Assembly: GCF_016859285.1 (NCBI RefSeq)
Contig: NW_024401807.1
Coordinates: 361,156-425,155, forward strand
DNA length: 64,000 bases
DNA from: Xiphias gladius
Lineage: Eukaryota; Chordata; Actinopteri; Istiophoriformes; Xiphiidae
Reading direction: 5' to 3'
Shown: piece by piece, positions 34,988 through 45,930 of the stretch
Layout of the letters: each line of letters begins with the position of its first letter
How positions within the stretch are numbered: position 1 is the first letter of the stretch
The notes under the pieces: generated by a model
Seen by the model: only the letters and a program-made list of their open reading frames with translations
What the model was told of the DNA's origin: nothing
Database searches by the model: none
Translations under genes and position numbers: made by a program

Positions 34988-36229
34988 CAAGTATTGAATT
35001 TACATTTGGTGGCTGCTAATGGGAACTCTCAATATACAGTCCAAAGAGGTGTCGATGCAAGTGAAGGATGCCATCATTAGGCTGAAAAAAAAAACAAAAA
35101 CCTATCAAACAGATCGCAGAAACTTTAGGAGTGGTCAAATTACCAATTTGGGTCTTAAAAAGAAGGAATGCAATGCAAGCTCGGCATAACCAAAAGGCCT
35201 GGAAGACCATGGAAGACAACTAAAACGGATGATCGCAGAATTTTCTTTCCTTGGTGAAGAAAATCCCCTTCACAACATCTAGCCAGTTCAAGAACAGGCA
35301 TATCATTGTCAAAGTCTACAATCAAGAGACACCTTCATGAATGTAAATACAGGGGTTTATTACAAGGTGCAAATCACTGCTAAAACTCAAGAACAGAGAG
35401 ACCCAGAAAAAATATTAAAAAAAGCCTGCACAATTCTGGAACGAGACTCTTTGCAGAGATGAAACCAAGATTGACATGTACCAGAATGATAGGAAGAGAA
35501 GAGTATGGAGAAGCTCATTATCCAAAGCATACCACATCATCTGTCAAACATGGTGGAGGCAGTGTTATGGCATGGGCATGTTTGGCTGCCAACAGAACTG
35601 GGTCACTGTTGTTTATTGATGATTTGACTGCTGATATTAGTATCAGGATGAATTCTGAAGTGTACAGGGCTATACTATGTGCTCAGATTTAGCCAAATAC
35701 TGCAAGGCCAATAGGACAGTTCCTCATAGTACATATGGATAATGAGCCAAAAGATACTGCAAGCAACCCAAGAGCTTCTCAAGGCAAAGAAATTGAATAT
35801 TCTTCAATGATCACGTCAGTCACCTGACCTCAACCCAACTGAGTATGCAGAAAGACCCACAAACAAGCAGCATATGAAGGCGGCTGCAGTAAAGGCCTGG
35901 CAAAGCACATCATGAGAGGCAACTTGGCATTTGGTAATGTCCATTGTAGTAGACTTCAGGCAGTCATTGGCTGCAAAGGATTTATATTCTAGTAATAAAA
36001 ATAATCCTTATATTTATAATTATGTTGGTTTGTCCAATTATTTTTGAGTCTCTGAAAATGAGGGACTATGCATAAAAATGGCTGTAATTCCTAAACGGTT
36101 CATTGGATATTTTTGTTAAACCCCTTGAATAAAACTGAAAGTCTACACTTCAATTACATCTTGATGGCTTTGTTTCAAATCCCCTCTGGTGGTGTACAGA
36201 GGCAAAATTACGAAAATTTTGGCACTGTC
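34988..36229 (+). mobile_element. Tc1-like transposon (copy 2 of the family at 5306-6595)
   Basis: Same order as copy 1: 'tacatttggtggctgctaat', 'caaagaggtgtcgatg', 'agcatcaga'-like regions and the same right inverted repeat out to 'ggcactgtccaaa'. The left inverted repeat is missing. The transposase is broken; frame 35459-35692 contains [20 protein letters not shown] and [11 protein letters not shown] of the DDE domain. Confidence 0.85.
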
Positions 36230-37880
36230 CAAAGTGAAAAGGCTACAGTGGGACCTAAAGAAGCTGTGGCCTGTTCTGACAATCCTTTGACGTCTGCATT
36301 TCTTATACAAAAAAAAAATGTTACCTCACACTCATGGATGTTAACATTCAGTTCTATAGCTCTAAGCAAATGCTGTCTGTGTCTGAGTGTGCTTGAAAGA
36401 GATAGAGTTGATAAGCTGTATATGGCACCAGTTTACAGTGGTGTAACAGGTGTATTCCAAGGCTTCTAAAGCATTTGTAGTTAGATTAACTTCTTTTTCT
36501 GACTATTGCAAGCAGTTTGAGCAGGCCTTTCTTCTGGAGCCAAACAATTAACTCTAACACTGACTTTTCAGTTTCATTCACATAAACTTATATAAAATTA
36601 GTTGCCTATGCAAACCCATCTTTCTGTGCAATGCACATGAAATGTTACCTTATCGACTGGTTTTCCAGATGGGTGCTAACATGTGCACTAACATTATTGT
36701 GAAAATACAGGCAGAGGAAGAAGAAAAGAGAACATGCTTCTGCTGTTCACTCGACAGCTCCCCCTTCAGTTGCACTAGTCTATGAAGTGGTTGCATCGAA
36801 TTATACTTATTGAGAATCTGTAATAAAATTGCTTTCAAGTTAATGATGGTGGAGCTTGTTAATAATTGTAACATTCTTTTCCATTCTGAAATCCAGTCTT
36901 TGTTCTCTGGTCGGAGCAGAAGATAAATGAACACCTGACCAGAGAAAACACTCCAGCTGCTGTAAATCGCATAGGTAACCAGCCAGCTGTTAACTAGCTA
37001 GTGATGTTAACCTACTTTTTTTTAGGTGGTTAGTAAGCAAGCAATACTTAACAGTTCTCGCAATGGGTTACTTGGTAGCTATTTAGCCTTTATTGGTAAT
37101 TTGTATGAAAAAAACAAACACACAAATTCAATAGCTAACTTTGTAGACAGTTTTTAAGAAATAATAAACTAAAATTATTGCTCTAAACATAGCTTGAATA
37201 TTCATATATAAAGTTGGCCAGTCCTAGGTGACTAACTAACAGATGTCATGGAGATAAGGATTTTCAGTAGTCACTAGACCATAATTGTATTGATTAACTG
37301 CTTTCATTACACTTATATTCACTAATAACTATAATGTCAATTTTGCAGCTTATGTGGAGTGGGGGAGCAAGTGCTAGTGTCAGTGCTAGCAATGGAGGGG
37401 AGGCGTAAGTGAGCATAGCATACAAGATCCTGGAGAAGTCTAACTTTAGAAAAAAGGATGGATAGACAGACAGAGAAGCAGTACCCCCCTTACCTGATGT
37501 ACGTTCTTGTTCATGACATCACACATACACTAGAATTACAAAACAATAGATAGATTTACACAGTTTGAGTAATATATAGAGTAAAATGCAATAATGCTTT
37601 TGTCGTTATTCTCTGGTAGTGCAAATTATACAAGACACCCAATTAATTCAAGGGAACATAGGCCGACTATGCTATCAGGCAGACCACAGCTGATATCTAG
37701 TTGTGAGTAAAGTATTTATTCACACAATGTCTGGGCAGTTGCTCTAACTATAGTCTCTTCACAAACAAATACTCATTGCATATAAAAATAAAGTCAAAAC
37801 AGTTTGTTTACAGTCACAAGGGTTGTACATTTCATATTCACAGTTAATATTAATATCAGTCTGATATTGTGTAACTAGTT
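36230..37880. other. Non-coding stretch
   Basis: AT-rich. The minus-strand frame 36650-36934 has no family resemblance. No exon with supporting splice sites was recognised. Confidence 0.5.
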
Positions 37881-37889
37881 CAAATTATT

Positions 37890-38544
37890 TCAATTATTAT
37901 TTGTAGCTTTGACAAAGGCCAAGAAGCCATTCAGAGAAAAAATTATGAAGTGGAAATCCAAAGCAGAGAGCCTGCAAAGCCAATTTGAAGAATTTATGGC
38001 AGATAATCCCCCCCCCCACTCCCACGCTGAGAGCCCTCGTCTCAATCTGTCTCTTTGTCCTTCTTCTTCTGCTCCTTGTCCCCAGTAGCACATAGAACCA
38101 TCCTCGGGCTGGCTTCTTGAACTTCCCCTTCTCCTTCCCCTTCGCTGACTTCTCCCTTCTGTCTTTCCCTCCACTATTCTCCTTTTTCCTCTTGATTTTC
38201 CCATCTTTCTTCGCATTTTAGACTCTGCGATGTCTAAGGAAATATCTTCATTTCCCTCCTGCCCAATCTCATTTTTGACGGTGACACCTTTCCCCGCTTC
38301 CCGACGCTGTGAGGACCATTCCACCATTGATATGCCGGGACAATGTAGCGCACAGAGTGGTGCAGATGCCGCCCAGGAGCAACTTGTCTATCTGCAACAC
38401 AGCAGCTCTCAATATGACCAAGAGTTTCTCCAGCTCCTGTGACCAATGGTACAGCGCTCCGCAGCACAGGACCGTAAGGATATCGGCCCAGTAGAGAGCC
38501 GGTATAAAGTCTTTGGTCAAAGTCCTTCCTGCGGACCTGGTCAC
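37890..38544 (-). CDS. Unrecognised overlapping open frames at the edge of the CpG-rich block
   Basis: Two minus-strand frames overlap. 38269-38544 (91 codons) has an Leu-rich, helix-like sequence (ELEKLLVILRAAVLQIDKLL). 37890-38327 (145 codons) carries a very basic run (KMRRKMGKSRGKRRIVEGK) and a pyrimidine-rich coding strand. CpG frequency rises sharply here. No family is recognised. They may be the first genes of the virus-like segment or chance frames in skewed DNA. Confidence 0.35.
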
Positions 38545-38899
38545 CTCTAAACCTGTGTTTAGAGCTTCATGTTTTATGATTATAACAAATAATGAAGGAA
38601 CAAAATGTTTGTATATATTGGAAATTTGCTGACTGCCTCACCTATTCTCTTTTGCAGAAGAGCGGATGTCTAAATGTGCGAAAATGTGACCGCTTGCTGG
38701 AAACGGGTTGCTAAGCTACATGTTTTGTCTAACCTCCGGTTGCTGTATGCTCTGAACAGACAAAAGGAGGTGTTGCTGAGTGCGGTTGAGTGTGTGTGTG
38801 TGTGTGTTTGTGCAAAGACATGTGCTTACTCCACAGACCTGAGCGAGAAGACAGGAAACAGAGAAACAACTGAGGAAGCCACGTCTGAGCAACTAATTT

Positions 38900-39110
38900 T
38901 GCGTCTCAAAAATAATTGTACGCTTATATATCCTGGGCGAGGGAGAGACAGTCAGACTTCGTGAACTGAACCTTGTTGGCACTAGGGATAGACGACAGCC
39001 CAGAGCTCTGTAACCATCATTTTTGCTTTTAAATAAATATATTTGAGGATTCATCAGCTCTCCTGTCAACTTCATTTTGAACACGCAGAGTTGTGTTTAA
39101 TTTGAGCAAC
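38900..39110 (+). promoter_or_regulatory. LTR-like promoter / poly(A) module
   Basis: Plus strand: a TATA box in 'cttatatatcctgggcg' at 38925-38941, then 'aataaatatattt' near 39032, a spacing seen in U3-R-U5 of retroviral LTRs. No primer-binding site was recognised after it, and its mate was not found. It could also be a promoter within the virus-like block. Confidence 0.3.
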
Positions 39111-39179
39111 AAAACGACTTCTCCGACAATGCATAATCACTGATCTGAAAGTGGGCCTGCTGACAGGTCCGTTTGTTGG

Positions 39180-39974
39180 TTAACAGTTGCACGCGAGAGA
39201 GTGCGTTGATTGAAGTCCAGCTCCCACAATACGCATGTTCCCCAAACTGCGTCTGCTGGGAAGGACAGAGATCTCCCCGTCTTCGCTGCGACATTGCACT
39301 TGCTCCAGGGTTAGCCTGCTCTGCTCGTGGAAGGCCTTGAAAGCCAGCGGAGCCCCAAGTGCGGACAACGTCCTGCTTGCCAACTTGGAGGTGAGAGTCT
39401 CATTTTCCAAGAACGAGGTAGAGCCCATGGTGTACAACGACGAGACGGGTGGTGGTGTGGACGTACCAGTTCATATTGACGTATATCCTTGACACGATTG
39501 TACCGTGGTGGTATCCGAGAACCATGTCCCACGCGAAAGGGTACGTCGAGTAGCACCCTGCAATCTCAGGAGGCGAGATCAACTTCACGAGATCATCATG
39601 ATCAGCATTTTAGCCAACGGTGCTCTGGCTAAAACGCTGATCTTATTCACCGTGTGGCCCTTCACGTCTGTGTACATGTCGGAAAGGTGTTAAGCGATAA
39701 TAAAACCGTAACTGTCTCCGCTGTGCATGTATATGACTCGGAGAACAACATAATATGTACCTGGGATCACACAGGGCTCGACGACTATGCGAAAGACCCC
39801 GTTGGCCCCTGGTTCTTTCAGAGTTACAGACATCGGTATCCGTTTCTCTATATCGAACATTTGCACCCAGACGTACTCCACTTGACTTATAGTGTATAAG
39901 TCGTCGAACATTACGGCCATGTGCCGGGTGCCGAGCTCCAGTTGCCTCGTTGATGGGGCTCCATTTTCAGCCAC
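39180..39974 (-). pseudogene. Broken gene of unknown, virus-like origin
   Basis: Read from 39974: 94 open codons containing HMAVMFDDLYTISQVEYVWV, a stop at 39690, about 35 further open codons in the same frame to a second stop, then apparently coding sequence shifting between the other minus-strand frames down to 39180 (39400-39588, then 39180-39437). At least two stops and two frameshifts. Codon-like composition and CpG content are unlike the AT-rich introns. I recognise no family; a capsid-type protein is only a guess. The breaks are described but not repaired. Confidence 0.5.
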
Positions 39975-40026
39975 TCTACGGTCGAGGGAATAGGTTGGCT
40001 GGTCGCTAATATAGAGTTGAAGTAGT

Positions 40027-40032
40027 TTATTA
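40027..40032 (-). promoter_or_regulatory. Putative poly(A) signal after the two intact minus-strand frames
   Basis: AATAAA on the minus strand about 105 nt past the stop at 40135, as expected for a compact viral transcription unit. Confidence 0.4.
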
Positions 40033-40134
40033 CTTCCAGTGTGACAAAAAAAGACGTCTTTGAAAGTCTATAGTATAATAACCAACAAATTGTACACAAA
40101 CATAAACACACATTATATACAAGTTTATACAGAG

Positions 40135-40510
40135 TCACTCGTCATCGATGATAGTCTTAGGTCTATCGACAGTCTCGTCTTCGAATAAGACCTGATGTCC
40201 TTCTTTGTCTCCTACTCTCACATCACCTTTGATGGGAGCCAATTCTGAGCCCTGTTCCTCCCAATCCGAACACCAGTCGTCGTCCTCGTCGGATTCGTCT
40301 TCATTGCACTCCTCTGTCCCGATTCCGACAGAGTAGCTGCGAGTGGTATTGCATTTGAAGGCATCCAGAAAATTGCTCAGATGCTCGCTGTCGTCGAGTT
40401 CGATGATGTTCTCGGCTAGCTCAATCATGCAGTTAGCAAACACGGAGGGATCTGCGAACTCTTTGAGAGGCATTTTCGGCTGCGAGGCTAAGGTCCCGAC
40501 TTCGTCCATG
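40135..40510 (-). CDS. Acidic unknown protein (~124 aa), intact
   Basis: Starts MDEVGTLASQPKMPLKEFAD; the start chosen is the ATG at 40510. The middle is strongly acidic (EECNEDESDEDDDWCSDWEE). The end is TIIDDE then stop. The start lies 2 nt after the stop of the preceding frame, a packing typical of viruses. No homologue is recognised. The acidic patch suggests binding to a basic partner, but function is unknown. Confidence 0.6.
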
Positions 40511-40511
40511 C

Positions 40512-40835
40512 TCACCAATTCCTTTCAAGCGATAGCCATACACTCATAATTTCTTCGGGGACCTTGTCTTTTCTGCCGGGCTTGGCGGTGATGTTTATGT
40601 ACAGGGAGAGATTTTTGTTATTGCCGGTCAGATGCTGACAAGTCTCTTGTATACTCCGCCAATCCGGGTCGACATTCTTGGCGCCGTAATGTTTGCAGAT
40701 GATCCCTTTCAGCACGGCCAAGGGGATATTGTGGATGGCTCGGAACAATGCAAAATACTCTTCCACCTGGCAAGGGCTGCTGTTAGTGGCGGTGGTGGTA
40801 TCTACCATAGCCTCGCCGTCTTGATATGAGGGCAT
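40512..40835 (-). CDS. Unknown protein (107 aa), intact
   Basis: Opens MPSYQDGEAMVDTTTATNSS, then a likely folded region (EEYFALFRAIHNIPLAVLKG, then CKHYGAKNVDPDWRSIQETC). Ends at a TGA (40512-40514) immediately followed by the next frame's ATG. Fully open with balanced composition and frequent CpG, so a real recently active gene is plausible. No family recognised. Confidence 0.6.
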   Translation of the reverse strand: MPSYQDGEAMVDTTTATNSSPCQVEEYFALFRAIHNIPLAVLKGIICKHYGAKNVDPDWRSIQETCQHLTGNNKNLSLYINITAKPGRKDKVPEEIMSVWLSLERNW

Positions 40836-40920
40836 CTATCGGGTAGATCAGGAATGTCTATCCTTGGTATATCAGAGACTTTTGGACACGCAGACTATAC
40901 AGTGTGAGTAGAGTGTTTTT
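40836..40920. promoter_or_regulatory. 85-bp divergent intergenic spacer, possible bidirectional promoter
   Basis: Separates the minus-strand frame starting at 40835 from the plus-strand frame starting at 40921. Contains 'ctatacagtg', a possible TATA-like element. Confidence 0.3.
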
Positions 40921-41397
40921 ATGTCTACTAGTACTTCAGAAAAAATGGATTGTTTGCATTTCACACAAGAGGTGTACATCTGTATCATTTCAGTGAATGA
41001 GCAAGTGTTGACAGTGCTAGTGCAGAGCGGCACGTTGATTGTGGGCGCAGCACAGCACGTACAGCCAAATTACATCTGCAATACGACATCTGTGTCGTAT
41101 CGTCTGCTGTGGTCCCTCCGCGGACAAGATTTTGACGATCGTCCATCGTACATCTACTTTATGCTCTCAGCCTCCCATACATCCAAGAGACCCCACGCTT
41201 CAACAGAAGCTGCGAACAGCCGAAGATCCAAAGAGTTGGGGCTGCTTGATGATGTGAACGAGAGCGACCTCCCCATTGACTCCCCCGCGGCCAGCTCCTG
41301 CTCCTGCTCCTTTTCATCTTCACATTTCACGTCCGAAGGCCTGACACCCAGCTTGTTGGCCAGCAGTACCCCTTACGCTGTCGAGACTCTCGTGTGA
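40921..41397 (+). CDS. Unknown protein (158 aa), plus strand, virus-like block
   Basis: Opens MSTSTSEKMDCLHFTQEVYI; first half beta-rich and ordered-looking (VNEQVLTVLVQSGTLIVGAA), second half Ser-rich and low-complexity (PAASSCSCSFSSSHFTSEG). Its right part, from about 41170, lies opposite minus-strand sequence that also looks coding, so either the plus frame is real only in its first ~85 codons or the two genes overlap. No family recognised. Confidence 0.45.
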   Translation: MSTSTSEKMDCLHFTQEVYICIISVNEQVLTVLVQSGTLIVGAAQHVQPNYICNTTSVSYRLLWSLRGQDFDDRPSYIYFMLSASHTSKRPHASTEAANSRRSKELGLLDDVNESDLPIDSPAASSCSCSFSSSHFTSEGLTPSLLASSTPYAVETLV

Positions 41398-43040
41398 GCA
41401 TGGTCTCGTTGACCGTGAGTGAGGCGTCTGGTTTTCTCCCAAACAGGCTGTAGCTAAGGTAATGCCCGATGTGTTCAAGACTGTCACCGGCATACAGTGG
41501 AAAATGTGCCAGGCAAACCAGATTCTAGCTTTCTCATCATATCCCTGTTGTTGTACTGGATGGTATTGTGTCTCCTGTTGAACTGGCTGAATCCGAACAG
41601 AGTGCTCCTCCAAAAATTGTTCCACATGCTCAGGGTCTTCTCCAGGTAGGCCACGCTGACCGAAGACGGGTAGTTGCGTGCGAGTTTAACTTCTGATCTG
41701 AGCTCGGTGATGGGCTTGTGGGACGTGATGTGGCCCCGGTCGCTAGCCTGTTCCAGCTGCCTCACCTCCGATCCAAGGCCAACCGAGGATGCCTGGTCAC
41801 CTCCCCAACAAACTGTCTCATGAACATAATCTCAATTTGGCCGCATTCTGGCCGAAACTGTCGGGCTGCCGGTCGCTGGCCAGGAAGCAGGAGATGTTGT
41901 CAAGCAAAGGTTTACCAAACATGTTACCTGTGGCCGAAAACCCTACACGCTGCTGCTCTCCGCGAAATGAAAGCATTACGTCCGCCAGGTGCGTCAGAGA
42001 CAACCGGTCTATGCCCTACCCTTAGGTGAGCTCTCTTGGGCAGCGAAGATACATGGGAAACCCCTGTCGAGCAACTATGGAACGTGGCCATCAATGGGGT
42101 CCTCTACAGACATATCGAGATGTGTCTGTAGAGGACCCCATTGATGGCCGCTATCACCAGATCTGTTTCCGTATCAAGCCCTGCACTTGGGTATGACCGG
42201 ACCCCTGCCGTGCTCAAAGGTTTTCATCACACCCCATAGGGCAACAGTCACCATCTTGAGCTTGGTTTCTTTGATGGGGTCTCGTACCACCATGACATCC
42301 TGCCTGACCCAGTCTCGGACAATCTTGCACAATACCTGCGTCTTGGGGACCGAATTGCTCATCAGCAGTTTCAGCGTGTTCACCAGTTGCTCAATTGTTC
42401 AACACCGAGGGCAGAGCCCGTTCATGAGCCTCTTGTTCCTGCACAGCTTCAGACACGGCATTCGGCGGGCTAAGGCCATCCTGCACTGTCCTGAAGCAAG
42501 GTTCGTGTTGCTTGTGTTTGACTCTGCCGACAAGCTCACGTAGGGCTACGTGACCGGATCTCCATGGCCTCTCGTGCGTCTCAGTTCTCCTCCGTTTACA
42601 TCGGTTCGGCTTATTATCATCGTCCTCTCCTGGCTTCCTGTACTTATCTCCGTGGACAACTGGGTTAGATGAGACAAGGTTAGTGACGGCCACTTTCCCG
42701 GACAACCCCAAGCAAGAGAAAGCAAGAGCTCCATGGAGAGCGCGGGGCTGAACGTGTTGACGATTTCCTCTATCACGATGTTCAGCTGCAGAACCCCGCT
42801 CACGTATATCCAGACCCCGACGTCTCGATAGAGGGGATCAGCCTGTACCGCTTGTAGTCAACGTCATCGGACTGACCCCATAGGTGTTTACAAAACTCTC
42901 TTTTTTGGGAGCTCTCTGGGAGCTGTAAGTGCTCGCTCTGTTTTACAAAGCGGCTTCGGCTAGCTCCTTCTCGCAATGGGTCAAGTGTTCCCTGGACACA
43001 CTCATCATAGGTCTCGCCATCTCCCTTAAGCCCGCTCACG
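41170..43040 (-). pseudogene. Large broken gene of unknown, virus-like origin
   Basis: A run of minus-strand frames follow one another with shifts and stops, together spanning about 1.9 kb: 42800-43039, 42546-42803, 42391-42711, 42174-42383, 41818-42003, 41484-41765, then shorter stretches to 41170. Examples are GASRSRFVKQSEHLQLPESS and ARNYPSSVSVAYLEKTLSMW. Each is coding-like and non-repetitive, as for one decayed gene of 500-600 codons. A 27-bp inverted repeat (42086-42149) interrupts it. A structural viral protein is a guess. The breaks are left unrepaired. Confidence 0.45.
42086..42149. repeat. Perfect 27-bp inverted repeat, 10-nt loop
   Basis: Arms 42086-42112 and 42123-42149 are exact reverse complements. 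The right arm is in a coding-like frame on the minus strand; the left arm is its inverted copy. Confidence 0.96.
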
Positions 43041-43149
43041 CAGCATCAGGCCTTGGTCCTGGTAAGCGTTGATGTCTAGTTAATGATACCAACATACTTT
43101 CTCGCATACTTACAAAGTTCCCAACTAGGAAGTAGACCCGAGAAGATGT

Positions 43150-43403
43150 TCTGGATGCTGTTCAGAGCCTTGTGTTGTCTGTGTAGCAACAGACAGAGCC
43201 TGAGTAACCTAAACCAAGATGGTTATTATTACTATCAGGATGACGCTTTGGGCGACAAAGACCTATCCTTCACCAACGAGTCGTCCTTCCAGGACAGATC
43301 GATCGACATGAACGTAAACTGCATTTGGGTCGGAGGAAGCCCTACCAACCAGATCCCCAGTTTGCATGTGGACGGGGTTCAGATGGAGCATCATCATAGT
43401 TAA
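43150..43403 (+). CDS. Small unknown protein (~84 aa), plus strand
   Basis: The second in-frame ATG (43150) gives MFWMLFRALCCLCSNRQSLS. The hydrophobic, Cys-rich N-terminus could be a membrane anchor or palmitoylated. The rest is acidic and Tyr/Asn-rich (QDGYYYYQDDALGDKDLSFT), ending HHHS. The open frame starts at 43083. No family recognised. It lies between the virus-like block and the retroviral gag remnant. Confidence 0.4.
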
Positions 43404-43472
43404 GGTTTTGTACGCTTCAGAAGTTAAATGTGCAAATATTCTTACTATTGGTGTGTTTTGTATTTCCTTAAG

Positions 43473-44500
43473 CTATTCTGTGGCTTGGTTCACTAACTCT
43501 AAGTGTTTCTGTGTTTGTGTAGGGGTGTTCTCATGTGTGGTCGATTGTGCAAGTTTCTTCCTGACCCTTCGTGGCCCCCTCAGCCAGTCATTCGTCCTCT
43601 TCCTCAAATCGTTTGCCCTTTCATTTTGGACAGTCCCTGGTCCAATGTCCCATTTGACCACACATGTAGCAGGCATTATCTTTTCTTCCCCCACACGCAT
43701 TGTGTTACTCTGGCAAGATAATCAGATCAGCTTTCTTCAGGTTGTTGGACGGACTCTGCCAATTTTCTCAGTTCGATTGTTTGTGGGAATGCTTTTCTGC
43801 TCCATCAGTCTGAAAACAGCATTGCTGCAAGCTTGATTTCCCCAGGAGTTGTTGTCACTTATTCATGTCACTCTTGGTCTCATTTCTCCCATGGGGAAGT
43901 TTTCTTCCACACTCAACCAACTGAGGCCCAGTATGTGAATCATCAGGTGGCTCAGTTCCACTGTGGTGGGCTTGAAAGCGGTTATAATTTCTGTCAAGTT
44001 GTGACAGAATCTGTCCTCATTGTCTCTGGGATGGCCCAAGTCTTTTGCCACCACCTTCATTTCATCCAATGTCCATGGCCCGTGCACCAGGACAACTTCA
44101 ATATCTTGTCCCACCATTTCTAGCATGGGGAGGTTGAGTACCCCAGGGCTGTTGGGGGACGGAGGAGTGGGTTAAAGGGATCCTCCATGTCTGGTGCTCT
44201 CAGTATTATGGCCTGCACATCTCTGGGAGCTGTTCCCAGCTGGGGGGTCCTCCATGCCTCCCTCTGCACTAAGCAGTTGCAGATCCTCTTCTCATTGGGT
44301 CTGTTGATTCAGGCGTTTGTGCTGCTGAGGACCGTCCAGTTCGTGAGCTGCATATTTCAGACACTGAGACACTTTGTTATAATCCCTACCTTTCCCTGCC
44401 TGACAAGTTTCTTTGCCCCTCATTGGGGCTTCTGTGTTCCAACTGTTCCATGCCTTCCATTCAGCTTTAAAGGCTTATTTACAACAGCCAATACATCCCT
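43473..44500 (-). pseudogene. Endogenous retrovirus gag remnant
   Basis: Minus strand. One C-x2-C-x4-H-x4-C knuckle (CYMCGQMGHWTRDC, 43630-43671) is followed almost at once by a TGA, the usual place of a gag stop. Upstream, frame 43863-44126 (HGPWTLDEMKVVAKDLGHPR) resembles a capsid domain. Other frames are broken by stops and shifts. A single-knuckle gag fits gamma- or epsilon-like fish retroviruses. No protease, RT, integrase or env follows, so it is a fragment. Confidence 0.7.
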
Positions 44501-45930
44501 TCCTTTTTCTTTCATCCTTTTTCTCCTACATCCTTTCCTTAAGCTGATTTAATTGTCTAACACAAACTTCCTCCCTCTGGGAACCCAAAACGAGTTACCC
44601 ATATGTGCAACCGGACACAACTGGACACAACTATCAGCATAATTTTTTTTCCTCTTTTTCTCTTTTTCTTTTCTACTCTGACAATTTGTCAGGTGCCAAA
44701 CCTCCCCAGCCAGTTCGATGGCCATGTTTGGCCCATGTATTTTCTAACAAAAGAACAAGTCTGTTTTTTATACACAATAGTGAGCATGTAAAGGAGGGGC
44801 TGTCACACAAAGGTTAAAAGTTCATCAACTTTTTACTATCTCATCTTAACTGCAACTTCCTGATACCTAGATGTCAAATGAAAAGAGGAACTGGGTTATC
44901 AGTACACTTCCTCAAACTTGTACAAGAAGTTAATACAAGACATTAATACATTGATCAAAGTTATATTTTGTCATAACAGTCAGCATTTGTGATTTGAGAA
45001 TGCTGAATCCAAGTCATACAATCATTAGCCAATTGTACAATAAAAGAAAAAAAAAACTTCAGTGAACATCTGAGATTTGATTTTTAAAAATGTATTCATT
45101 TCATCATTTTGGTCTTTATGTTATACACCATGACAAAAAATAACACGTACTGAAAAAATACAAACTGAAGCCAATAATACACCCAAGAGCTTAACCAGCT
45201 TTAAAATGAATAAATGCAAAAAAAAAAAAAAGTATGAACTGTTAATTTTTGCTTTTCGAAGACGCTACCCTGTGATCAGACCTCTCTATTAATTCTGAGA
45301 TCTATGGTTCTATACTGAATACATATCTGTCTTTGCTCTCTGCTATCTCTAGTTTCTGAGTATAATCATTTGAAGCACATGAATTTGTAAAATGCATTTT
45401 ATTGGTTAAGGTTTATTATACAGTCCTGCAGATCACAAGCTGTGATCGCAAAGACTTGATTGATAAACCTAAGGACCTCATGGAGGCACAAACGACAACT
45501 AAACTCAGCTGTTTAAAGCTGAATCCAAATGTCTCCCTCCAACAGCCGACAAGATCCTCTGCCACATTTAGGGGAAAAAACACCCTGACGTTTGGCAAAG
45601 ATTGCAGTGGACCAAGCCTAGTGTGGACTTGGGGATGGTCACCACCTTCCTCTAAAGGGTAAAGACAATTATTCGTTTTTGTTAAACTCAATACATATAT
45701 AATCTCAAATTTAACAAAGTGGTGAGAAACAATGAACAATGAAGTAAAACTACAAATAACAAAAACAATTGAGTTCCTGCAACTTGAATGAATTGTGAAT
45801 TTCTTGGTCAAATTAGACATTAATGAAAAATAAGGGCTTGTGTATTGTGTTGAAAGGATTTGAAAATCACATATAACCATATCTTTAATTAGGATTTCCA
45901 TAACAGTTTAACACGTTTTTTAGAAGTTAA
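44501..45930. other. Non-coding, possibly remains of the retroviral leader/LTR
   Basis: Minus strand shows AATAAA twice near 45396-45415, preceded by a GC-richer stretch (45420-45660), which could be an LTR or a terminal exon. No primer-binding site was identified. The 161-codon minus-strand frame 45416-45901 has no family resemblance. Confidence 0.3.

Noticed and set aside
38674..38964. 96-codon plus-strand frame
   Set aside because: Contains a TG microsatellite and overlaps the TATA/LTR-like module; no motif.
42187..42543. 118-codon plus-strand frame in the virus-like block
   Set aside because: It is opposite coding-like minus-strand frames and looks like their antisense shadow.
43366..43836. 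156-codon plus-strand frame
   Set aside because: It is the antisense of the retroviral gag knuckle region.
45416..45901. 161-codon minus-strand frame
   Set aside because: No motif; half is AT-rich. Possibly an LTR or UTR, but not a supported protein.
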